Assembly: GCA_020152595.1 (NCBI GenBank)
Contig: JAIGNY010000739.1
Location: 1,150,501-1,214,500 of the forward strand
Direction of reading: 5' to 3'
DNA from: Chiridota heheva
Taxonomy: Eukaryota; Echinodermata; Holothuroidea; Apodida; Chiridotidae
Length of the DNA: 64,000 nucleotides
The position numbers and the translations under genes were made by a program. Under the pieces are notes generated by a model. It was not told the origin of the DNA, searched no databases, and saw only the letters and a program-made list of their open reading frames with translations. Position 1 is the first letter of the stretch, and each line of letters begins with the position of its first letter. Positions 47,209 through 59,334 of this stretch are shown here, piece after piece.

Positions 47209-49352
47209 TGCTATCCTCTGCAGAACCTTAACATTTAGTCTAAATGGGCTATCCTCTGCAAATCTTAACTATTAGTCTAAATGGGCAATACTCAGCAAAA
47301 CCTTAACCATTAGTCTAAATGGGCTATCCTCTGCAAATCTTAACTATTAGTCTAAATGGGCAATCCTCAGCAAAACCTTAACCATTAGTCTAAATGGGCT
47401 ATCCTCTGCAAATCTTAACTATTAGTCTAAATGGGCTATCCTCTGCACAACCTTAACAATTGGTCTAAATGGGCTATCCTCTGCAAATCTTAACTATTAG
47501 TCTAAATGGGCTATACTCAGCAGAATCTTAATCGTTGGTCTAAATGTCGTTGGTCTAAATGGGCTATCCTCAGCAGAACCTTAACAATTGGTTTAAATGG
47601 GCTATCCTCTGCAAATCTTAACTATTAGTCTAAATGGGCTATCCTTAGCAGAACCTTAACCATTGGTCTAAATGGGCTATCTTCAGCAGAACCTTAACAA
47701 TTGGTTTAAATGGGCTATCCTCTGCAAAACCTTAACCATTGGTCTAGCTAACAATCCTCTGCAAATCTTAATCTTCAGCAGAATTATTGGTCTAAATGGG
47801 CTATCTTCAGCAGAACCTTAACAATTGGTTTAAATGGGCTATCCTCTGCAAACCTTAACTATTAGTCTAAATGGGCAATCCTCAGCAAAAGCTTAACCAT
47901 TGGTCTAGATAGGCTATCCTCTGCAAATTTTAACCATTAGTTTTTATTGGCTATCAGCAAAACCTTAACCATTGGTCTAAATGGGCTATCCTTAGTAGAA
48001 CCTTAACAATTGGTTTAAATGGGCTATCCTCTGCAAACCTGAACTATTAGTCTAAATGGGCTATCCTCAGTAGAACCTTAACCATTGGTCTAAATGGGCT
48101 ATCTGCAAACCTTAACTATTAGTCTAAATGGGCTATCTTCAGCAAACCTTAACTATTAGTTTAAATGGGCTATCCTCAGCAGAACCTTAACCATTGGTCT
48201 AAATAGGCTATCCTCTGCAAAACCTTATCTATTGGTCTAAATGGGCTATCTGCAAAATTTAACTATTAGTCTAAATGGGCTATCCTCTGCAGAACCTTAA
48301 CTATTGGTCTAAATGGGCTCTCCTGTGAAACACCTTAAATATTGGTCTAAATGGGCTATCCTCTGCAAAACTGAACTATTAGTCTGAATGGGCTATCCTC
48401 TGCAGAACTTTAACTATTGGTATAACCGGGCTATCTTCTGCAGAAATCTACTGTAACTATTAGTCTTAATGGGCTATCATCTGCAAAACTTAAATATTAG
48501 TTTGCAAAACCTTTACTATGGGTCCAGATAAGCTATCCTCTGTGAAAACATAGCTATGGGTCTAGATGGGCTATCCTCTGCGAAAACATAACTGGGTCTA
48601 GATGGGCTATCCTCTGCGAAAACATAACTGTGGGTCTAGATGGGCTATCCTCTGTAAAAACATAACTATGGGTCTAGATGGGCTATCCTCTGCAAAAACA
48701 TAACTGTGGGTCTAGATGGGCTATCCTCTGCAAAAACATTACTATGGGTCTAGATGGGCTATCCGCTGCAAAAACATAACTATGGGTCAAGATGGACTAT
48801 CTGTAAAAATATAGCTATGGGTCTAGATGGGCTATCCTCTGCAAAAACATAACTATGGGTCTAGATGGGCTATCCTCTGTAAAAACAACTGTGGGTCTAG
48901 ATGGGCTATCCTCTGCAAAAACATAAGTATGGGTCTAGATGGGCTATCCTCTGCAAAAACAACTATGGGTCTAGATGGGCTATCCTCTGCAAAAACATAA
49001 CAATGGGTCTAGATGGGCTATCCTCTGCAAAAACATAACTATGGGTCTAGATGGGCTATCCTCTGCAAAAACATAACTATGGGTCTAGATGGGCTATCCT
49101 CTGTAAAATCAACTGTGGGTCTAGATGGGCTATCCTCTGCAAAAACATAACTATGGGTCTAGATGGGCTATCCCCTGCAAAAACATAACTATGGGTCTAG
49201 ATGGGCTATCCTCTGCAAAAACATAACTATGGGTCTAGATGGGCTATCTGTAAAAACATATCTATGAGTCTAGATGGGCTATCTGCAAAAACATAACTAT
49301 GGGTCTAGATGGGCTATCCTCTGGCAAAACTTAACTATCAATCTAGATATGA
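47209..49352 (+). repeat. Satellite array of about 38-bp units, roughly 57 units
   Basis: Two blocks. 47209 to about 48500 has units TCTAAATGGGCTATCCTCTG plus CAAATCTTAACTATTAG, often in alternating A/B pairs. About 48500-49352 has more uniform units TCTAGATGGGCTATCCTCTG plus CAAAAACATAACTATGGG. The second block is more homogeneous and so probably younger. Confidence 0.92.
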
Positions 49353-49359
49353 GCTCTCT

Positions 49360-51480
49360 TTAAACTTGACAAGTATTTTCCTTCTGCAATTTTACCCCCA
49401 AATCAAAAATATGTTGCAGCGACCCCTGAAGAGTCATAAAAAGGGGTTGTCCCAGACTGTACCAATGTGCTGTTTGTTTAGAATGTATTTATCAGCTTGT
49501 ATTTATTCTGCGGTCAACGATTAGCCACATCCTCACCCCCAGCTGATGCAAGTAACTTGCTGGAAAAAAAATTAACACTTCAAAATTTCTTTTGCTCAAT
49601 TCCAACCAGGGAAGATGACACATGCTTAGCAGGGAGGAGGAGTGTTTAATTCCAAGAGAAACCCAACAATGAATGCTTGTAACAGTATAATCTGTAAAAA
49701 TGCACTTGTTTTGATGATTCATGGGTAAACTTCCTGGATTCAACAAAAATATGGTTTGACACATGTGGAGTTCAGTTGTCAAAATATTTCATCAACTTCC
49801 AATATGAGCTGTAATTGATGACACTAATGACATAATTTTCCAACTTTTGGCTCCTTTCCAGGCTGTTTTTCTAAGGGATGCATTTAGTCATTATTAAACC
49901 TGGCACCAGTGTTTACACTAGTATTCAAAATTTGGGGGGATCCCCCCCCCCCCTTGTGTAATTTGGGGGGTAAAAAAACGGGTTTTTTTTGTTGTGGAAA
50001 AACCCCAAAATGCCAAAAATATAAAGTAAAATATCAATGATGTAGTAGCTCAACATATATTTTGAGGTGTTTCCAAGCCTGTTTTTGTTGGTGGGTGGTT
50101 AATTAGAGTAGAATGGGGTTGTTAAGAAAGAAATACTTGTTTGATGTTTATTTTACGGGAAGATGCAAGCGTGAGCTTTAATATTGATGTGATGCTGGAA
50201 CATCAATGATGTAGTTGCTCCATATATGTTCTGGGGGTATTAGGACATTGAGTATGCTGAGGTTGTTAGGAAAGGAATACATGTTTGATTAGTAGTGGTG
50301 CAACAAGAGGATGGGCCCGGATAAATTACAGGCCCTGGGCAAAATCGATTTGTGTTTGCCCTGAGCAATGACACTGTAATATCTTTGTTATGGGATCCAA
50401 AGCGCTTAAAGGCCAAATATTGGAAGGAACTTGGGGCAAGGGAGAGAGCAGAAAATCAAGTTCAAGGGCACTTTTTTAACAGTAATTGAGGGGCACTTTT
50501 AATTTTTTTTAAATGGGCGCCCTTGTCAGTTTTTGAAGTTGTGGTTCCTTTACACATATGGTTTGAGCATAGGCGGGAGTAAGAGGCACTTCATCCTCAG
50601 TTTTTGTCCAAAATTGCTACTTTTGTGTAGTGATGTGATGCATTTAGCATCATTTTGTGAATCCTCTCCTACCGCCCCCTCCCCACCCCCCCCTCCCCAC
50701 CCCTCCCCCACCCCTCCCCACCTAACACACATTCAACTTTTCCTCACTTTCGGTTGGCAAATTCTGCCTATGGGTTTGAGATTGGGAAGCCAGGACCAAT
50801 GTTGACAATTACCCATCGGGTGATTGCTATTTAGAAAATAATTGGGGGCATCCCCTCCCACCGTGGCCCTCAGTGTCGGTGCCTCTAGTAATATTCTTTA
50901 ATTGTGTCAAATGAATACTAAATGTATGTAACAACCTCTTTGTATTATGTAGTATTTGTGACTGAGTGGATTTCTATTGGTTTTCAAGCTCAAGAATGAC
51001 CTAGAATAATTTCATATAAGTTTTAAAAGGGTGCCTCTTGATGGATCTGCCCTCAACTTTCAAAAGGGCACCTCCTGCCTTCCCCTGTCTGCACATTTTT
51101 AGAATGGCACCTTCTGCCACCTTACTCCATGGCCAGGAACAAGCCCCCTCTCCCCATTTTCCACCGTCACAAGTTCCTATATCGCTGCAGAGGCCAAATC
51201 TCTACGGGCCCCCAAGACTCTAGTTGTCCCACTGTGTGTTAGATCTTTAATATCATTTGAATATGTGAAAACTGTTTCCAAGTAAGTCTAAAGCAATATG
51301 ATGCAAATTTTAACAATGATTGTTTTTGAGTGAAATTGAAATCTAATACACAGACGTTTACTAAGAGCAAAATACTGTTGTATAAAATCAAGATAGATTT
51401 TACATCCATGCAACGAGACATTAGTGACAATCAGTGGCGTGCCCCCCTCCCATGAAGAACTGTTCAAATTTGATACACTT
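49360..51480. other. Gene-free stretch with repeat fragments
   Basis: Contains an AGTGTTTACAC-type element end at about 49905 followed by G and C runs. About 50455-50540 resembles the GTGTAGGAA-ended repeat (ACAGTAATTGAGGGGCACTT). A C-rich tract lies at 50672-50720, and CAGTGGCGTGCCCCCC at 51432 is a truncated left end. No gene recognised. Confidence 0.4.
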
Positions 51481-51519
51481 CTATTGACAAATTGTCAACG
51501 AAATATATCTATCTGTATA

Positions 51520-51537
51520 TTTATATATAAATATATA

Positions 51538-51568
<31 letters not shown>

Positions 51569-51589
51569 ATGTATGTATGTATGTATGTA

Positions 51590-51640
<51 letters not shown>

Positions 51641-51815
51641 TACATACATACATACATACATACATACATCTATCTATATCTCTACATATATATATATATA
51701 TATCTATATATATATATATATATTTATATATATAGACATATATATATATATATATATTATATATCTATCTATCTATATGTATATATATCTATATATATAT
51801 ATATATATATATATA

Positions 51816-51896
<81 letters not shown>

Positions 51897-51965
51897 CTAT
51901 ATATCTTATTTATCTATATATATATATATATATATCTTATTTATATATAATATATATCTTATTTA

Positions 51966-52024
<59 letters not shown>
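51520..52024. repeat. Compound microsatellite
   Basis: GTCT and GTAT tetramers, then TA runs, then a CATA run, then long TA/TATC runs. The GTAT and CATA tracts are complementary around a TA core, so the block can form a hairpin. Open frames across it are artefacts. Confidence 0.95.
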
Positions 52025-52027
<3 letters not shown>

Positions 52028-52029
52028 TT

Positions 52030-52790
52030 GGTTTTTAATTGGAATGCAAAAAGGATTTACGAAATATTTTGAGACCAGAAATTACAGTGGATATTTAACT
52101 GTCAAAGAAGGCCCCTTACCTCCCTTCCCCCTTCCTCCTCCCCCTTCCTCCCACCCCCACACATACACAAGACACAAAAAGGAAAGTACAAACATATGCC
52201 GGAAATTCTTCTCTCAATTCCCATTGTTAATCATCTTGCCCAAACTTTTTACCGCTTTGATTTTTGTCCAAGTATCGTTCGATGAAAGCCATACATTATT
52301 ATAATTATTTCAAGTTAACTAGCGGCACATTTTACTATGAACTACACAACAACTTTTGTCAATATCAAATCCCCCACAAATCCCAAGAATATAGATTAGT
52401 CCGTTATAATGTTAAGTGCATATAGGATTTATAACAAATGTGGTTGGTTACTTTCATTTGGACCGGTCTATAAGCACGCCTTGGGCCCTTGGGGGTGTAA
52501 AATTTACTTTGTTAAAGATTGTTTGCATGGTAAGTGACAGACTTGGCAAGCTGCCAGTTCAGATTCACAAGGATGTGAATCTGAACTGTGTGCATGTGAG
52601 TATGTTTATGTAGGTGACATTGTATTGTGTAGGTGACATTGTATGGGTGATTTTATGATAATATATACGTTCAATTGAGTTAAATTCCTGTATAGTCTAG
52701 TTGTTTTGATCATAATTTATTGTGCGTAATGTATGTTATGTGTGTAAAACAGCAGATGACATAAATAGAGCAAGATTAAAAGGAAATCTG
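52030..52790. other. Gene-free stretch
   Basis: No exon or repeat recognised apart from C-rich DNA at about 52110-52160. Confidence 0.4.
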
Positions 52791-52799
52791 TTTGTCTAC

Positions 52800-53056
52800 C
52801 AACTGTGGTGTAGCGGTTATCATACATGTCTACAGACCACGAGGCCCTGGGTTCAAGCCTGGGGTGGGTAGACATGCCAGTGTACCACAACTGGGTTATC
52901 AAAGGCCGTGGACATTGACTTGGTTGTCGATGTTATATCTGTCCGTACGTCGTACCTGTGTTCTCGTCTGGGTCGTATTCAGCATTTCGGGATAGCATTG
53001 TTACTATCATAACCGAATACGCAGGTGATGACCCTGTCATTGTAATTGTGTGTTCA
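52800..53056 (+). mobile_element. tRNA-derived SINE, copy 3 (best preserved)
   Basis: TGTGGTGTAGCGGTTATCAT is the A-box region and GGGTTCAAGCCTGG the B-box region. The body matches 19561-19806 almost base for base, with differences mainly at CG/TG sites such as ACGCAGGTGATGACCCTG against ACGCAGGCGACGACCCCG. Confidence 0.82.
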
Positions 53057-53335
53057 CTCGTCGTCGTGGAGGAAATCTGTTTAAACACTTAATTGATTAA
53101 CCGAATTGAACTTGATTCGAGTGCCGGACGGAAGAGTGAATCTTAGAGCTGAATGCCGGGCGGGAATCGCGAGTCCTGGGCAGGCCCGCCTGGCGCAGCC
53201 CAACGTAGTTAGAACTCTGATTGCTAATATATTAGCCATATTGAGCAAATAATTAATTATCACAATTTATGAATCACAATTAATCAATAATTGCATCCCA
53301 GAAAAACACTTCCAAGTGGCAATCATATAAGTAAT

Positions 53336-53404
53336 TTTTTAAAATAATTTAAAGTCTTCTTTCATATAAGATGGACTTACTCAACCCCTGAACTAATTCT
53401 TTCA
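53336..53404. mobile_element. AGGATTAG MITE, terminal fragment
   Basis: AAGTCTTCTTTCATATAAGA and CCCTGAACTAATTCTTT match the outer right arm of 55267-55831. Confidence 0.6.
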
Positions 53405-53409
53405 GATGA

Positions 53410-55260
53410 CCCATTGTGATCTAGTGATTTTAAGCATTACTTATTACAGTCTTTCATCATCTGCACGCGAACAACATCTGCACGCGATCAATAAACTTCT
53501 TGTGAACAGAAGGTTAATTGTTCCAAGTCATGTGTGATGTGAAAGGACTCATGTGGATTTGAAAGGATGCCTATTCAGGCTATATTGAAGATAGCCTATT
53601 CCGGAAATTTGAGCCATTATTGAGCTTTTGATAGTTTTTAAGCCCAAGTTATAACCCAAATAAGCTATCAACTACAAGTGTTATACCCCAATTATCTATA
53701 CAGTGGGACACACCCCAAATGTGATATTAAGCTCAATTAGCGCATGTGTCAGACTGTATTTTAAGGCTCAAACCAATGAAAGCAGAATTTCTATCCATTA
53801 GAGATTTTCCGTGGTATTTTCCGAACCATTTTTAATTATATATGCTAAATTCAGTCATATTGCACGAGGAAATCAGATTATTTGGATACATTTTAAGTGA
53901 ATTTTGAAATGCAAAATTTGTTAAAATGACGCACCAATATGGACTGTTATTTTATCAACATATCGATCTTTCAAGGCAAACATAGCAACACAGCAAATTA
54001 TCCAAAACAATGCTTAGGATATGATAAACGCTGCAAAAATCTCAAACCTTAAAAAAATGTTGAGCTAAAAATACCAAAAAAGGGCCAAATTTGGCATTTT
54101 CCGGGCAAAATTGGCATTTTCCCAATCAACTTTTTTCCCCTATTTCTTTCTCAGAAAGCTCGCTCCCCCTCCCCCCTCCCCCATTTTTCCCCTCCTCTCT
54201 CTTTCCCCTCTCCCATCAATAATTTTTGAGAGGGAATTTAATAATATGTGTGGGATTCCTGCAATCCCGCACATTAATGTGAACCTGGCACAGAAAACAG
54301 AAAGGTGTATCTAAGGTTTATCAAGATATATGTATAAGCATATGTCCTGGGGTTTTAAGGGAAAATGCAAAACAATTTAAAATAGGATCAAATATCAACA
54401 AAATTAAAAGTGCCCAAATGCATGGAAAAAGCAATATAGAAAATGAAAGGTCATAATTTGCTGGTTAGCTGCCTATTTTTGTACCAAAATTGAATGAAAA
54501 TAAAGCCAACCAATTTCACAAGAAAAGAAAAAATCATATTTATAACATATTCCAACATCAATAAATATTGTAATACTGTTTATATGTTCCATCTGTGTAC
54601 GCTAGTCTTACTTTTGACAATGATTTCCGCATAACAAGTAATTCAAAAAGTTGCTCTTAAAGACATGAGATGAAAATTCATAGGAAACAAAACAAAACAA
54701 ACTAAAGAAAAGTATCTCAATTTGTCCCTATAATCTGCTTCATGCAAATCAGTATTCACCATGGATACCCTTAGCAACAATCATCATGGGTACCTTAAAC
54801 CCCAGCAGGAAATGTCCAAACGAATTCATGTCAATGTTCATAATTTGCTTTTGGTAAAGAAATTGAACCTGTTTTTCCTTTAATCTAACCATGCTGAACA
54901 TGAGCCAATATTCTTCTCACATTGTACCTTATCAGTGCCAGAAATCATGTTATGGGGTGCTGGGGAGTGATGCCCTAATCAGGATTATTTCTCTGCAGTC
55001 CGCTCCAGTTTCTCAAATGGTCGAAAAACAATATTTTTAAGGCTAAGTTTTCTGTAACTTTCTCAAGTTGTCTTAGATCACAGATTTGTTTATGAAATAA
55101 TCCGATGCACGATTTAGGCTTGGAGTCTTGACTTATCCATTCTAAAGATAGTTCTGTTCACCGTGCATGGATTTACTATAAAACTATTTGGAAAAAAGCA
55201 TAACAGGTGAGTTAATCTTTACACTGAAATTTTGCTTTATTTGAGAAATTGTAGCTTTTC
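53410..55260. other. Gene-free stretch
   Basis: No exon recognised. C-rich tract at 54155-54215; element terminus CGCACATTAATGTGAACCTGG at about 54268-54290. Confidence 0.4.
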
Positions 55261-55266
55261 TGTAAC

Positions 55267-55831
55267 TTAAAGGATTAGTTTAGTGAGGCAGGTTTATCTT
55301 ATATAAAGAGGGCTCTATAAGAAACAAAATGGTGAAGAAAGCATTCAAAAATCTTATTCCGTTAGGGAGATATTTAAATTTAAAGTTTGGTATCATTTGT
55401 TTAGAAACGACCGAAATCAGACCAGTTGTGATGTCACAGCCTCAGATTCCTCAAAATCTTTATGTATTTTAAAGAAAGTATATTAAATTTGTTCACTATT
55501 TCAATTATTTTTCATCGAACTTTTTTCAGGTGGTATATTATAAATATCCTTCCTAGATACAGTTTTACTACTTTTTTGACATATCCCATGGTTTTTAAGC
55601 CACAAAATTGCAGGACAAAATATGATAAAATACATTAAGACTTTGAGGAATCTGAGATTATGACATCACAACTAGTCTGATTTCAGTCGTTTCTACACAA
55701 ATAGTACCAAACTTTAAACTTATATATCTCCTTAACGTAATAGGATTTTTAAATGGTTTCTTCACCGTTTTGTTTCTTTTGAAGTCCTCTTTCATATAAG
55801 ATGGACATGCTTGACCACTGAACTAATTCTT
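55267..55831. mobile_element. AGGATTAG MITE, full-length reference copy
   Basis: Begins TTAAAGGATTAGTTTAG and ends CACTGAACTAATTCTTA. Arms of about 200 bases pair almost throughout: AAGAAACAAAATGGTGAAG against CTTCACCGTTTTGTTTCTT, and CACAGCCTCAGATTCCTCA against TGAGGAATCTGAGATTATG. A roughly 150-bp centre follows, including TTTTTTGACATATCCCATGG. It has no protein; related copies lie at 11309, 33650, 39416, 53336 and 56487. Confidence 0.85.
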
Positions 55832-55984
55832 AGCAGGTCTATGGATACCAACAAAAAATATATCTTAAAAGGAACAACATTCTGTCAATGATTTTTTAGT
55901 TTAGTTTTCAGGTTATGGCTGAACAACTTTGCAGGGTTGTTTTTTATGAATTTAAAATTAGTGATATATGAATGGGAAGACAAT

Positions 55985-56468
55985 TAACCTCTCTGAGTTA
56001 GATGATTGACAGCTTTTTCAACCAAACACTGCATGAATTTGCCTAGCAACAAAATCTGCTTAACTAAGTGGGGCAAAAAACCTACGTGGTATGGTGCAGT
56101 ACAGGTAGCTAGCAGTGCGCGCTAATGCAATATACTGCACAAAACAAATTTCTGCACACATAGACTGATTGACGACAAAATGGTGGACAAAAATTGTGAT
56201 TAATGGCCCATTATGGGCTTTGTAAATCTGATCCCTATTAACCAGATTGGTTATAACAAACAGAAAATTGTTTATTCCTTTTACTAAAAACTCTAAAGAT
56301 ACGGAGAAGTACATAAATGGATCAAAGCTTGTGGCAGACCATACGAACATCTAAATGACAATGCATTTGTCATGCATGATTGCGGATTTGAGGTTTTTTT
56401 GCCCCACTTAATTACCGCGTTACAATGGTGGGTGTGGCCTATTTCCGTACTTAGTGAGGTCAATTCCA
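55985..56468. mobile_element. Dispersed 490-bp repeat, copy 2
   Basis: Relative of 7064-7556, sitting between two AGGATTAG MITEs. AAGTGGGGCAAAAAACC and TTTTTTTGCCCCACTTAATT are subterminal inverted partners. Confidence 0.65.
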
Positions 56469-56486
56469 TTTTGTTCCTGCCATAAA

Positions 56487-57568
56487 TTAAAGGGCTAGTT
56501 CAGGGGTCAAGCAAATTTATTTGATCAGAAGGATGACCTTAAAAGAAACAAAATGGTAAAGAAAGCATTTAGATAGCTAAATCTATTAAGGTCATATATA
56601 TTTTGAAAGCTCCGTCTTATCTGTGTAGAAATGACTGGTGTACAAGGGTTGAAATTTAAAGCTTTTTGCCACTGTTTTACGGAACAATACTTTTTCAAAT
56701 AATACTGTTCTGGAACAGAATGCACTGTTCCAACTTTTCTGGCAAAAACAGCTAGGACAAATTTATTTCTTCAAATTGGGCTTAAATGTATTAATATGTG
56801 CAAATTGTCGGTTTTTAGTATTCATATGTAGCATCCCGTTGCAGAAAGTCGTACATGTGCAAGCAGCTTTGCATATGTATGTTTAGGATTAATTGTGTGG
56901 ACAATTGCAGGCAAGGTGGGAAAAAGTTTTTCTTACTGTAATAATTATTTGTTATGATAATCATGATTGACAATGTCATGCATTTGTTTTGTTTTTTTGA
57001 GCAGAAATGAAGTTATTGATCATTGCTAGGCTACCACAATGCTTGTGAAAAGATTACTAGCTGTTCCACCAGAACAGTGATGTTTGAAAATTTGCTGTTC
57101 CTGCCTAAAAAACGCTGTTCTCTCAGAACAGCAGAACAGTGGCAAATTCGACCCCTGTGTGTAGCGAGACTACTATGGAAGGTTGGCGCCCTTATCCTCA
57201 CATTCTTAACTTAACAATTGTTCATATATTTTAAAGAGAATGTGCTCAACATTTTTACTAATTGTATTCCCTCAAACTTTATTCAGGTGGTAAATTAAAG
57301 TCTTACTAGCTTCTGATCTGCTACATTCCTGACATATCCTGTGGTTTGTAAGCCATAAAATCGCATGACAAAATATAAAAGAGTACATAAAGACTGTGAG
57401 GAATCTGAAGCTGTGACGTCACTACTAGCCTGATTTCAAATGATGCCAAACTTAAAACTTAAATATCTCCTTAACGGAATAAGATTTTTTAATGCTTTTC
57501 TTACCATTTTATTTCTTTTTGAAGTCCATATAAAATGGACTTGCTTGACCACTGAACTAATTCTTTAA
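56487..57568. mobile_element. AGGATTAG MITE with nested insertion
   Basis: TTAAAGGGCTAGTTCAGG at the left and CCACTGAACTAATTCTTTAA at the right, so TTAA lies at both outer edges. The arms are interrupted by unrelated DNA at about 56643-57220. Confidence 0.75.
56643..57157. mobile_element. Nested element with CAGGGGTCGAATTT-type ends
   Basis: CAAGGGTTGAAATTTAAAGC at the left pairs with GTGGCAAATTCGACCCCTG at the right. An identical-type end is at about 46024 (CAGGGGTCGAATTTCAAATT). Inside, CTGTTCTGG and related GAACAG motifs recur. No protein. Confidence 0.6.
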
Positions 57569-59329
57569 TGCAGTGGTCTAACGGGATTTTCACAGATCCC
57601 CCTCAAGGCATATTCAATATTCGGCAACATTACAATGTCAAATATTCAGCTCAAAAATTTGAAGTTTGGGGAATCTTGACATAAAATATTTGGGGGTGTA
57701 AATCTTAAACTATACAAAATTTTCAAGTCAGGTGAATCTTTGCCTAAAAATTCCTGCAGATGGGTGAATCTAAACAATGGAAATGCGTCAAATTCAAATC
57801 ATTAACATCAAATCAGTGTCGAACTGAAAAATAATAATTTCTTACTACTTTCCGTATGAAGGTCACTTCATTCTCGATAGCGCATTGCTTCAATAGAGTT
57901 CTCTCGGAAGCTAATCCGGGACCTATACGTACCCAGATGAATGTGTGGTAGTAACGTGTTTGTTGCCAAACACACTGACATACAGGGATTACTAGACTAC
58001 AGGTGCTAGACTACTATTTGACTGTATGTTCCAGCTTGCAAATCCACAACGAATCAATTGAGTAACTTTTGATACTTTATATTGTGATTCCAAACAGCAC
58101 TTTCAGTTATTTTTAAGGCAATTTTATTGCAAGGAAATGAAGATGAAACTCCAATGTTCCCAAGTTTTATTGACCTGAGGTCATTTCGAGAGGTATTTCA
58201 TACCACGTGAATTAATTCTTGACTTCGGCCTAGTATTCAGGTATATAACGTATAGGCTTAAGCCTAGAACTCTCATTGTCTCAGTATGATTAATATGCAT
58301 AGTGGGCAGGGCTTTATATGATTTTGCTGAAAAGAGCTTGTAAGCACAATATCTCAAGAACGATTCATTGTCATGTCAAATATTTCATGATATGCAACCC
58401 AGCTGGAAATTCCAGTTCAACCCATTTGAAATTTTCAACAAGGTTGAACTAGGTTGAACTGGGTTTGAACTGGGTTTAAATAGGACAAAGTAGATAACCT
58501 AGTTCAACCCAGTTGTTTTATTTTCCATATTAACCTAGTTGAAAAAACCCAGTTCAACTGAAATTTTCAGCAGGGAATGACATAACAGGTGATACAAAAT
58601 CAATCAGCATGGAAAAAAGCATGGAACCACAGAATCTTTTGGTTCTGATTATTTCAGGGTTTGAGTGTTGTTGATGACTAAAAAGAATGTGTGGTCTAAC
58701 CTTCTATACATGACAACTTGTGCAGATATTTCTTTTATTTGGTATAAAAAAAAACATAAAACTTGGGGTCTTTTTTTACATTGTGTGACATGTTAAATAA
58801 AGAATTGTTTATGAATGATTAAATGATGCCTAAATTGACTTCAATTTTATTATAATTATATGTTTTTTAAATGAAAGATTAAGAAAAAAGATACAAAACA
58901 TGACATGTTGATATTTATTATTTTAAAACCTTGGAAAAATCTGTTTTTCAACAAAGTGTGTCACTCCTACTTTATGTCATCTTGCAGTCATAAATTCCCA
59001 TTGTGCAACCATGTGTCATACAAGAAGAAAACGGGAATAACAAAATACAATTCCACATGTATATTTACTGTTTACAAGTACAAGTATCATGAAATGAAAT
59101 AAGCCAAAAATCATATTTTCTCTATGGTGAATCTTCATCTAAAATAATTGGCTGTGGTGAATCTTGACCCAAATATTTTTGACATGGTGAATCTTGACCC
59201 GAAAATTTGTTGGCAGAAATTAATCTTTGCCCAAAAAATATTGCAGGTAGGTGAATCTTGACTTTAGAGAATTAAGAAAAAGGTGAATGCTTGAGGAGGG
59301 TATGTAAAAATACCATTTTGACCACTGCA
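57569..59329. mobile_element. 1.76-kb element with about 50-bp inverted ends
   Basis: TGCAGTGGTC, CCCCTCAAGGCATATTCA on the left face TGAATGCTTGAGGAGGG and GACCACTGCA on the right. Next to both ends are repeats of about 30 bp built on GGTGAATCTTGACCCAAA (57680-57780 and 59130-59290). The middle (57800-59100) shows no transposase and contains the small hairpin element at 58398-58575. Confidence 0.6.
58398..58575. mobile_element. Short palindromic MITE of GTTGAACTGGG units
   Basis: CCCAGCTGGAAATTCCAGTT and ACTGAAATTTTCAGCAGGG are inverted ends. The interior consists of GGTTGAACT(A/G)GG motifs in both orientations. Confidence 0.65.
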
Positions 59330-59334
59330 TAGGT

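Noticed and set aside
51424-52072. Long Tyr/Ile-rich open frames
   Set aside because: They are translations of TA and GTAT microsatellites.
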